A stretch of 6,389 bases of DNA from an uncultured Eubacteriales bacterium (GTDB lineage: Bacteria; Bacillota; Clostridia; Peptostreptococcales; Anaerovoracaceae), in NCBI GenBank assembly GCA_902797405.1, contig CADBSP010000049.1, positions 1-6,389 of the forward strand, read 5' to 3'. A program made the position numbers and the translations under genes. The notes under the pieces were generated by a model that was not told the origin of the DNA, ran no database searches, and saw only the letters and a list, made by a program, of their open reading frames with translations. Below are positions 1 to 5,603 of the stretch, one piece after another. Position 1 is the first letter of the stretch; each line of letters starts with the position of its first letter.

Positions 1-60
1 AGGATGATTGGGACATTGGCATTATATCATGATGACTTGAATACAATCAACAAAAATTAA
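1..60 (+). CDS. Possible C-terminal tail of a plus-strand gene, partial
   Basis: The frame starting at position 1 is open to a TAA at 58-60 and would encode 19 residues ending in LYHDDLNTINKN. It would run convergently with the membrane protein gene that ends at 135. Nothing in so short a tail identifies a family, and a 20-codon open frame can arise by chance. The gap 61-134 is AT-rich and holds only weak hairpins (CCCT/AGGG around 79-91 and AAAAG/CTTTT around 98-114), which might serve as a poor terminator for either direction. Confidence 0.3.
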   Translation, partial: RMIGTLALYHDDLNTINKN

Positions 61-134
61 TAAATTCCCATTCTTTCCCTCTACTAGGGCCTTATGAAAA
101 GCTCATGTCTTTTTATATCTCATTAAAAACGCCT

Positions 135-1661
135 TTAGTCTTCATAGTTTATAGCATAAAGGAGGGCATCCTCAATGCTATCATAATCCTTTATGGTCTC
201 AGATACTCGCTTCACGTAATATCCAGCGATACTATTTTTTGTACTTATCTCATTATTAGAATACCTATGGGTTACAGTGACTAGCTGCTTCTGTGCATAG
301 TATTCTTTTGAGAGCATATGCACACCTCCTTCTCTTGAATATCCAAATGTAGCGTGATCTACCTCGTACTTATACCAAATCTCTGCCCCATCGCCAAGAA
401 CACCAGGACGTGTTGAAACTTCTAAGTACATTCCATCTATACCAGCATCCTCTTGTTGATTTGTCACTAAGCCGAACTTACTCGCTAGTTTCTTGATTTC
501 CTCAATGCTATAGGAGTTATCCACAGTTATAAATAATGTTTGAAGAGCATCAAACCCTTCCGCCATAATAGCATCATATTTTGCTTGTTTTTGGGCTTCC
601 TTTTCCGCCTTCTCTTTTGCTTCTGCTTCTTCTTTTGCTTTTCTTTCTTGCTCCTCTTTATCAGCTTTTTCTTTTAATTCTTTCTCTTTAATCAGTCTTG
701 AAATCGTTGTTTCGGCATCATCTAATAAACTTATATTTGTCACAAACTCTTTCTCGTTAGCAGATAAATTGTTATAAAGCTCTTTTATGCGCTCAATTTG
801 TTCTTCTGATTCTAACGAGACAGCACCTAATTCATGTATTTCCTTTATCACACGTCCAGCAGGAGTGCCCTTCTCAATGTTTTCTATAGTAAGGGTCGCT
901 ATATCATATTTCCCTTTATTAATTAAGAATATGTAGTCTGTACTAATCTTAGATAGTATTTCGCTAATCTCATTTATTTGTTCCTTACTATCTAAATCAA
1001 CCTCAACATTGTTTATTAAACTAATCTTTTCTTCGGCTTCTTTTAGTAGAGTTGCCTGTAAATACAATGTCTCATAGTTCTTAATCACTCCTTCATTTTT
1101 CTCGTTTAGTTTCCCAACCGCGTCCAAATCATTCACCAGATCAGTCGGATTGTTTTGGTATGAATCGATATTAGCAAGTATCTTTACAAAACTTAATAGT
1201 TGTGTTGAATCTTCTATTTCAATTTCAGACAAGTTAGCAACGGCCACCTCATAATCTTCTGTTTCTATGGCATGTATTGCTGTATTGTATTTGTCCATTG
1301 TCTTCTTATGTTCAAGCATCCTGCTGGTCATTGTGCCAGACACGATAAGAACAATAAGAATCGCTACTGCGATTATTATCTTCCTACTATTCTTTTGCGC
1401 AATCTCCTTGGTGCGTTCGGTTCTGGCTTTAGCAATTATTTCTTCCTCTTTCGCTCTAAACTCACTAAGCCTTTTTTCATCCCTTTTTATTTCTGCATTC
1501 GTACTATATTTATCAATAATCTTGATTTTACGCAAAGGATTGCGGCTCTTGGCAGCTCGTCGCTGTTCTTCGAGTCTTATTTTTTCTTCCTCAACCGCAC
1601 GTTTTATGTTTAATGATTCATTTCTCCTCTGTTTTATCTCTTCCTTTATGGAATCTAACAT
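135..1661 (-). CDS. Single-pass membrane protein with coiled coils, function unknown
   Basis: This 508-residue protein has three visible parts. Residues 1-90 are highly charged and probably coiled coil. Residues 95-111 (IIIAVAILIVLIVSGTM, flanked by SRK and SR) form one membrane helix. The remaining ~390 residues are mostly helical. Residues ~215-320 include two related helical repeats with the pattern V.L.s.eqI..I...Y..L...E...v.N...L..A, like the repeats in many Firmicutes surface proteins. Residues ~322-362 are a K/E/A-rich coiled coil, and ~363-508 a C-terminal domain I do not recognise. The positive charges before the helix suggest the N-terminus is cytoplasmic and the large C-terminal part is outside, but there is no cleavable signal or wall anchor. 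The ATG at 1661 has AAGGAG (1668-1673) six bases upstream. The gene lies 54 bases after the endonuclease gene on the same strand with no terminator between them, so it is probably co-transcribed. Whether it acts with the restriction system, as a defence accessory, or is an unrelated passenger cannot be told from the sequence. Confidence 0.85.
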   Translation of the reverse strand: MLDSIKEEIKQRRNESLNIKRAVEEEKIRLEEQRRAAKSRNPLRKIKIIDKYSTNAEIKRDEKRLSEFRAKEEEIIAKARTERTKEIAQKNSRKIIIAVAILIVLIVSGTMTSRMLEHKKTMDKYNTAIHAIETEDYEVAVANLSEIEIEDSTQLLSFVKILANIDSYQNNPTDLVNDLDAVGKLNEKNEGVIKNYETLYLQATLLKEAEEKISLINNVEVDLDSKEQINEISEILSKISTDYIFLINKGKYDIATLTIENIEKGTPAGRVIKEIHELGAVSLESEEQIERIKELYNNLSANEKEFVTNISLLDDAETTISRLIKEKELKEKADKEEQERKAKEEAEAKEKAEKEAQKQAKYDAIMAEGFDALQTLFITVDNSYSIEEIKKLASKFGLVTNQQEDAGIDGMYLEVSTRPGVLGDGAEIWYKYEVDHATFGYSREGGVHMLSKEYYAQKQLVTVTHRYSNNEISTKNSIAGYYVKRVSETIKDYDSIEDALLYAINYED

Positions 1662-1667
1662 AGGGCT

Positions 1668-1673
1668 CTCCTT
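1668..1673 (-). promoter_or_regulatory. Ribosome binding site of the membrane protein gene
   Basis: AAGGAG on the minus strand, six bases before the ATG at 1661, gives this gene its own strong translation start inside the operon and fixes the start codon. Confidence 0.75.
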
Positions 1674-1715
1674 ATTCTTTAAGAATCTCTACAAGAAACC
1701 TTCTCGGACGTCTTA

Positions 1716-2660
1716 TTATTCTCCTTTATATTTACTTGAGTCCTCAGCTACAAGTGGCAAATCTGACAGTCCTTTACTCGTATATATTCTACCACTAGAA
1801 GAAAACAGTCTATCGAATACACCGTTTTCCATATCATCTATATTGTATAGATGCTTCATTGACTTAAATGTCTCCTCTAGGTTTCTTCTTGCGCTTGTCC
1901 ATCCACCGCCATCAGTCACCCAAACAAACTCAACATCCTTCACCTCACGAGCTTCTTCTGCAATCATCTTATAGCTTCGTGCAGTCTCATTTAGCTTTGA
2001 CCCTCCACTCGTATAAAAGTTAGTTTCCATCACATAAATTGTGGGATCAGTTTTGACAACAAAGTCCCATCTCTTCGTTGTTGTTCCCTCAGCAGATATA
2101 GCGGATAAATCTACTCCCCATTTATCTTCTATCTCCGTTAGATACATCTCCTTATAGTACTCAGCGCCAGTCTTAACAATATACTCTTCTACTAGGTCTT
2201 CCATCTGGTGTCCACCACGATTTTTTCTACCATTGCTATCAAGCCCAGTCTCGACACCAAGCACATAATCAACAAGATTATTTATGATATGATTCTCAAT
2301 AAGGTCAAACAGTCCGGTCTCCCTCATAAAATAAACATATCTGTCATAAGTATCATTGTTTGCGCCATCTAAAAGAGAAGAATCAAACTTATATAAAACT
2401 CCACCGTTCTCGTCCTGGCAGTATATCTCATATTCTCTTTTAGCTATAAGTGTAGGGACTACATTTATAATCTCTGGATACTCTTTCAAGAGTCTTCGAA
2501 AATCAGCCTCAATGTTTTTCGACCCAATGAGAGAATTGAGAATATTCAGCTCCACTTTGAAGGCTTCTACATTACGATAAACCTTTTCAAAATCTACGTA
2601 ATAATCATATCTGTTTATGCTGGCTCTCATCCTATTTAGCCATGTATCAAAGTTTCTCAT
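1716..2660 (-). CDS. dpnB: DpnII/MboI-type restriction endonuclease, GATC-specific
   Basis: This is a type II restriction endonuclease of the DpnII family, which cuts unmethylated GATC. The 314-residue protein follows pneumococcal DpnII along nearly its whole length as I recall that sequence. Shared blocks are NSLIGSKNI (42-50), VVP.LIAKR (67-75), NLVDYV.GVE.G.D.NGRKNR (128-148), and KR.DFV (196-201), followed by the catalytic-looking segment with D199, E212 and N214 and then GGSKLNETARSYKMIAEE (219-236). These fit a PD-(D/E)xK-type site in which the last lysine is replaced by N, as in DpnII itself. The C-terminus carries roughly 25 residues more than DpnII. I chose the ATG at 2660 rather than the in-frame ATG at 2714: a strong AAGGAGG stands six bases before 2660, the protein then begins MRNFDTWL like DpnII (RNFDEWL), and the longer form would add 18 unrelated residues. 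The start overlaps the end of the second methylase gene by 14 bases, so the two are translationally linked. All expected motifs are present and it looks intact. Confidence 0.95.
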   Translation of the reverse strand: MRNFDTWLNRMRASINRYDYYVDFEKVYRNVEAFKVELNILNSLIGSKNIEADFRRLLKEYPEIINVVPTLIAKREYEIYCQDENGGVLYKFDSSLLDGANNDTYDRYVYFMRETGLFDLIENHIINNLVDYVLGVETGLDSNGRKNRGGHQMEDLVEEYIVKTGAEYYKEMYLTEIEDKWGVDLSAISAEGTTTKRWDFVVKTDPTIYVMETNFYTSGGSKLNETARSYKMIAEEAREVKDVEFVWVTDGGGWTSARRNLEETFKSMKHLYNIDDMENGVFDRLFSSSGRIYTSKGLSDLPLVAEDSSKYKGE

Positions 2661-3450
2661 TATCTTCCTCCTTTTTGAGTCTTCTAACTGATAAATCAAG
2701 ATACTCTTGTTCATTATCTATTCCAACAAATTGTCGTCCCAGTTGCCTTGCTGCAACCCCAGTTGAAGAGCTACCACAAAACGGATCTAATATTAAGTCG
2801 CCAGGTTCTGTTGATGCTTCAATTATTCTTCGAAGAATGTATAGCGGTTTTTGTGTTGGATGCTTCCCTTCACTCTTCTCGCTTGGTGGAGTAAGCGGAC
2901 CAGTCCAAACATCCTTCATCTGCTTCCCACCATTTTGCTCCTTCATAAGTTTGTAGTTAAAATAATGCTTGGATTTTTTATCGTTTTTCTGCGCCCATAG
3001 AATCGTTTCCGTACTATGTGTAAAACATTTGCATGCCAAGTTTGGAGGAGGATTTGTCTTCTGCCATGTTATATTGTTAATTATCTTAAAACCTTCTACC
3101 TCTAAAGCCATTCCTACACTATAGATATTGTGAAGAGTTCCGCTAATCCAGATTGAACCGTTGGGTTTTAAGACTTTCCGACATAACCTTATCCAACCAC
3201 GATTAAACTCATATTTTGCATAAATATCTTCAGCTTTATCCCAGTCGCCTTTATTTACAGATACCATTCGACCACCCTGGCATGTTATTCCATCATTGCT
3301 CAAGAAATACGGTGGATCGGCAAACACCATATCAACACTATTTTCCTCAAAATCTGTAAGTAGGGCAAAAGCATCTCCTAAAAGAAGTATGCTTTGCTCA
3401 TTCTCAAAATAAGGCTCTATTCTATTCCTTAACAGTCCTTTAATATCCAT
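2647..3450 (-). CDS. dpnA: DpnA-like adenine-N6 DNA methyltransferase (second GATC methylase)
   Basis: This 267-residue protein is a beta-type amino methyltransferase: the catalytic motif comes first (ADPPYFLS, DPPY at 45-48) and the S-adenosylmethionine motif near the C-terminus (DPFCGSSSTG, ~222-231, followed by VGID). Between them are blocks matching pneumococcal DpnA (M2.DpnII), including VSVNKGDWDK, EFNR.WIRL, LKPNG..WISG.LHNIYSVGMALE, NNITWQKTNPPPNL, FTHSTETILWA.KNDKKS.HY and KQMKDVWTG. In the DpnII system this enzyme modifies adenine in GATC and can also methylate single-stranded DNA, which protects incoming DNA during transformation; that role is inferred here by homology. The SAM loop reads GSSST where GSGTT is more usual, so the second glycine of FxGxG is a serine. 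The ATG follows the stop of the upstream methylase by one base (TAATATG). No good Shine-Dalgarno site lies close to it; the nearest AGAGGT is about 20 bases away. Translation therefore probably depends on coupling. Confidence 0.95.
   Translation of the reverse strand: MDIKGLLRNRIEPYFENEQSILLLGDAFALLTDFEENSVDMVFADPPYFLSNDGITCQGGRMVSVNKGDWDKAEDIYAKYEFNRGWIRLCRKVLKPNGSIWISGTLHNIYSVGMALEVEGFKIINNITWQKTNPPPNLACKCFTHSTETILWAQKNDKKSKHYFNYKLMKEQNGGKQMKDVWTGPLTPPSEKSEGKHPTQKPLYILRRIIEASTEPGDLILDPFCGSSSTGVAARQLGRQFVGIDNEQEYLDLSVRRLKKEEDNEKL
2667..2673 (-). promoter_or_regulatory. Ribosome binding site that sets the endonuclease start
   Basis: AAGGAGG on the minus strand lies inside the last codons of the upstream methylase gene, six bases from the ATG at 2660. 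It decides between the starts at 2660 and 2714. Confidence 0.85.
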
Positions 3451-3451
3451 A

Positions 3452-4453
3452 TTAGTAGTTCTTTATTATTACCTCTTTTCCGGTGCGTTTTGATGCATCA
3501 CTATTAATACTTCTTCTTGCATCTACTTCTATTATTTTATATCCATGATACAGCTCATGTACCAAAGGAACATCGTTATTGCTGAGCATAACATTTACGC
3601 CTTTTTTATCTAATCCAATAAACAATTCCGCTAGCCTCACATGGTCAGCATATGAAAAACCATCCTTGGTATAATCAGTGAAACTTGCTGTCTCGCTTAC
3701 AGGAACATATGGCGAATCAAAATAAACAAAGTCTCCTTTGACGGCCTTATTGCATGCATCCGCAAAATCTCCTTGTATAATCTGAATATCATTACTTGAT
3801 AGATACTCACCTATATTTCTGAGGTTGTCCTCATCCATTGATGTCCCTGACTTTTTATTATTATAAGGAACATTAAACAACCCTTTTGAATTAACTCTGT
3901 AAAGGCCATTGAAGCAATGTTTATTTATCCAAATCATTAATGCTGCACAGTCTACATCAAGCTCGTTTAGTGATATTTTCTCATTATATTTATCTCTTAA
4001 CTCATAGTATCTTTCTTTATCACATTCCAAGCTATCTAAAACTCTTATTTTTTCAATAAGTGCTTCTGCATCATTTCTTAACCACCTATACACATTCAGT
4101 AGTTGCTCGTTAACGTCATTAATAACAGCTTTATTGGGCTGAACATCAAGGAACAATGCACCGCCACCAATAAACGGCTCGTAGTATGTCCCAAATGTAT
4201 GTGGCATATTATCTCTAAGTCTCTCAAGAAGCTGTGTCTTCCCACCAGCCCATTTTACAAATGGAGATAGTGGACGCCATGTATAATCAATAATCCTTCT
4301 CGGATCTAAAGGCTTTTCAGCATCCTCCGGAATGAGCCAAGTTTTACCTTTTAGAATTGCACCATCAATTCTGCCATCTCTACAAAGCGTTGATACTCTT
4401 CTTCTTGAAACTCCCCAGTTTTCTGCTATTTCCGAACAAGTTAATAGATTCAT
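3452..4453 (-). CDS. dpnM: Dam/DpnM-family adenine methyltransferase with N-terminal helix-turn-helix domain
   Basis: This 333-residue enzyme is expected to methylate the adenine of GATC in double-stranded DNA. Residues ~60-333 follow pneumococcal DpnM (M1.DpnII): PFVKWAGGKTQLL (64-76), the SAM motif YYEPFIGGGALF (FIGGG 94-98), the specificity region with HCFNGLYRVNSKG.FNVPY, the catalytic motif FVYFDSPY (DSPY 246-249), then SETASFTDYTKDGFSYADHVRL and VMLSNN. The catalytic tetrapeptide is DSPY, not the usual DPPY; the D and Y are kept, so activity is plausible. Residues 1-~52 are an extra domain, starting LLTCSEIAENWGVSRRRVSTLCRDGRIDGA and ending WLIPEDAEKPLDPR. It resembles the MerR/excisionase-type helix-turn-helix modules common in Firmicutes and is absent from pneumococcal DpnM. 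No methionine lies between residues 1 and ~83, so the domain is integral to the protein. The ATG has GGAGG (4459-4463) five bases upstream. It is the first gene of the operon; the fused domain may control the operon through the palindrome at 4473-4496, which is inference. Confidence 0.95.
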   Translation of the reverse strand: MNLLTCSEIAENWGVSRRRVSTLCRDGRIDGAILKGKTWLIPEDAEKPLDPRRIIDYTWRPLSPFVKWAGGKTQLLERLRDNMPHTFGTYYEPFIGGGALFLDVQPNKAVINDVNEQLLNVYRWLRNDAEALIEKIRVLDSLECDKERYYELRDKYNEKISLNELDVDCAALMIWINKHCFNGLYRVNSKGLFNVPYNNKKSGTSMDEDNLRNIGEYLSSNDIQIIQGDFADACNKAVKGDFVYFDSPYVPVSETASFTDYTKDGFSYADHVRLAELFIGLDKKGVNVMLSNNDVPLVHELYHGYKIIEVDARRSINSDASKRTGKEVIIKNY

Positions 4454-4458
4454 AGATT

Positions 4459-4463
4459 CCTCC
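4459..4463 (-). promoter_or_regulatory. Ribosome binding site of the dpnM-like gene
   Basis: GGAGG on the minus strand, five bases before the ATG at 4453, supports the start that includes the helix-turn-helix domain. Confidence 0.8.
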
Positions 4464-4472
4464 GTATTTAAA

Positions 4473-4496
4473 AAGTGTTCCTGTATGGGAATACTT
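4473..4496 (-). promoter_or_regulatory. Inverted repeat at the operon start site, candidate operator
   Basis: On the minus strand AAGTATTCC and GGAACACTT form 9-base arms with one mismatch around a six-base centre (CATACA). The repeat covers roughly +1 to +24 if the promoter at 4503-4531 is right. A protein bound here would block initiation or early elongation. The single mismatch becomes a wobble in one strand, so an RNA hairpin in the 5' leader, 9-10 bases from the ribosome site, is an alternative. The natural candidate for a binding protein is the helix-turn-helix domain of the downstream methylase, but nothing in the sequence proves the link. Confidence 0.5.
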
Positions 4497-4502
4497 GTAA
4501 CT

Positions 4503-4531
4503 ATTATAGTTTGTATTATTCATAATCGCAA
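4503..4531 (-). promoter_or_regulatory. Probable promoter of the restriction-modification operon
   Basis: Minus-strand hexamers are TTGCGA (4526-4531) and a perfect TATAAT (4503-4508), 17 bases apart. They lie about 50-80 bases upstream of the dpnM-like ATG, in the right place for a sigma-A-type promoter. The expected transcription start is near 4496, at the edge of the inverted repeat. Confidence 0.65.
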
Positions 4532-4751
4532 TGCTTACTCCTCGTTTTGTGCGCCACATTATAGACGGTTTTTACCGCGGAACAGCAATGGTCCTTTTTT
4601 CATAAAACAATCGATATAAGGAAAGTTAATAATCCATTCAAGGCTTCATACATATAGCGATTTATCTACCCCTTAGAATTGAAAAAAACATCAATTTTGA
4701 CGCCTAAAACACCCCTTTTTTCGCGGGGTTGATAACTCTGCAGAAGCGCCC

Positions 4752-4859
4752 CCAAGTATGCCGTCGCTGGCGCGAGCCCTTCCATAGCTCGCAAGCCAGC
4801 TAACAGGCGTGCATACTTGGATGGCGATTCCCAAGAGCTCAGAGGAGAGCGATTGGGAA
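4752..4859 (+). ncRNA. GC-rich multi-stem element, candidate structured RNA (or oriT-like site)
   Basis: Three nested or adjacent stems are visible. An outer perfect 10-base inverted repeat pairs CCAAGTATGC (4752-4761) with GCATACTTGG (4811-4820). Inside it, GCTGGCGCGAGC (4766-4777) pairs with GCTCGC-AA-GCCAGC (4787-4800), giving 12 pairs with a two-base bulge and a nine-base loop. Next to it, TTCCCAA (4828-4834) pairs with TTGGGAA (4853-4859), enclosing a tandem GA/GA internal loop and a GCTC/GAGC inner stem with loop AGAGGA. The block is clearly richer in G and C than the sequence on either side. A plus-strand terminator follows at 4898, which favours a short plus-strand transcript, but I found no convincing promoter for it. 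The pairs are nearly all Watson-Crick, so they do not show the strand, and a DNA site such as a transfer origin is also possible. It matches no RNA family I can name. Confidence 0.45.
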
Positions 4860-4897
4860 GGAAATGTTTATATCGCATGAAAATGATTGTGTATTTA

Positions 4898-4920
4898 GAC
4901 CACTATAGTGGTCTTTTTTT
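4898..4920 (+). terminator. Rho-independent terminator, plus strand
   Basis: A perfect 16-base palindrome, GACCACTATAGTGGTC (4898-4913), is followed at once by seven T residues. The minus strand has no T-run after the palindrome, so it acts on plus-strand transcripts. Because no plus-strand protein gene lies upstream, it most likely ends a small RNA covering the stem-loops at 4752-4859. It also insulates the hairpin array downstream, which must then have its own promoter. Confidence 0.8.
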
Positions 4921-5015
4921 ATTTCATTTTTGCGTGACTGTGTAATGCGCACAAAGGATTATATGCGGTGCAATTCTTAATTTTTCTAAAGAATACTGTA
5001 ACCGTAAGAATTTTG

Positions 5016-5569
5016 CCCTCTCCCGTGTCCTAAGAGTAGAGGGATTTTTATGGAGCGTAAGAATTTTGTCTCTCCCGTGGCCTATAGGTGAGAGGTGAAT
5101 TCTAAAGATTTTCCAGAGGACCTCAATTTTTATCTCTCTCGTGAGCTAATAGTAGAGGAATTTTTTTAGCAGAAATGTAAACTTTTGGCCGCTCTCCTGA
5201 CCTAATAGCGAGTGGTAAATTAAAAAGTTTTTTATGAGGCGTGAGATTTTACCCTCTCCCGTGTCCTAATAGTGGGAGGTAAATTCTAAAGATTCATTAA
5301 AAAGAATTCTGACAGGGTGTAAAACCGGGGTTCTCCTGACCTAATAGTGAGAGGCAAATTCTAAAATTTTTAGAAAGCACCTTATATTTTGTCTCTCCCG
5401 TGGCCTATAGGTGAGAGGCAAATTGCAAAGAATTCTTAAATTGAATTCCGACAGGGTATATTTTGCCTCTCCCGTGACCTAATAGTGGGAGGCAAATTCT
5501 AAAGAATTCTAAAATTTTTAGAAAACACCCTATATTTTAGCCTCTCCCGTGACCTAAGAGTAGAGGGGC
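5016..5569 (+). repeat. Array of nine imperfect hairpin repeats upstream of the ATPase gene
   Basis: Nine copies of a 24-30 base unit occur in the same direction. The core is CCTCTC, a loop close to CCGTGACCTAATAGT, then GAGAGG or GGGAGG. Approximate positions are 5016-5043, 5070-5095, 5133-5159, 5189-5215, 5251-5280, 5331-5354, 5393-5418, 5465-5493 and 5540-5569. Start-to-start spacing is 54-78 bases, with AT-rich linkers. Several copies have 10-pair stems once the flanking TTTG/CAAA is counted (for example 5462-5471 with 5487-5496). Copies at 5070 and 5393 share a GGCCTATAGGT loop variant; the first and last share CCTAAGAGTAGAGGG. The last unit ends about 18 bases before the ATPase ribosome site, so if transcribed the array would be its 5' leader. 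I found no convincing promoter between 4921 and 5015. It is not a CRISPR array and I do not recognise the family. Iteron-like origin sites are an alternative, but the plus-strand wobbles favour RNA. Confidence 0.85.
5050..5091 (+). CDS. Possible 13-residue leader ORF inside the hairpin array
   Basis: The ATG at 5050 follows AGAGGG (5038-5043), the 3' arm of the first hairpin, by six bases. It encodes MERKNFVSPVAYR, then TGA within the second hairpin. Translating it would open both hairpins, as a regulatory leader peptide might. The frame may equally be chance: the other eight copies have no such ATG. Confidence 0.2.
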   Translation: MERKNFVSPVAYR

Positions 5570-5586
5570 AATTACATCCAGAAAAG

Positions 5587-5596
5587 AAAGGAGGTG
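5587..5596 (+). promoter_or_regulatory. Very strong ribosome binding site of the ATPase gene
   Basis: AAAGGAGGTG (with a following A) is an almost full-length match to the anti-Shine-Dalgarno end of Firmicutes 16S rRNA, seven bases before the ATG at 5604. A site this strong just after an array of hairpins would allow efficient translation unless the leader folds over it. Confidence 0.9.
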
Positions 5597-5603
5597 AAAC
5601 TTT

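Noticed and set aside
74..92. A tenth, remote copy of the hairpin unit on the minus strand
   Set aside because: CCTAGTAGAGGGA resembles the 3' half of the first array unit, but the CTCTCCCGTG half is missing, so about a dozen bases of similarity is not enough.
1267..1974. 235-codon plus-strand ORF and a 113-codon one overlapping it
   Set aside because: Both are antisense shadows of the membrane protein and endonuclease genes, which have good starts and recognisable content.
4711..4729. Minus-strand terminator (ACCCC/GGGGT then GTTTT)
   Set aside because: The stem is only five pairs, the loop is nine bases and the T-run is short. No minus-strand gene upstream needs it.
4666..4878. 70-codon minus-strand ORF
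   Set aside because: It has no ribosome site before its ATG and lies directly across the palindromic stem-loops, which explain the sequence better. The translation shows no recognisable domain.
4930..4964. Plus-strand promoter for the hairpin array, and a minus-strand TATAAT at 4958-4963
   Set aside because: TTGCGT or GTGACT upstream of TTATAT gives spacers of 23 or 19 bases with poor hexamers. The minus-strand TATAAT has no acceptable -35 at 16-18 bases.
5016..5569. CRISPR array
   Set aside because: The repeats are degenerate, spacing varies from 54 to 78 bases, linkers resemble one another instead of being unique spacers, and no cas gene is present.
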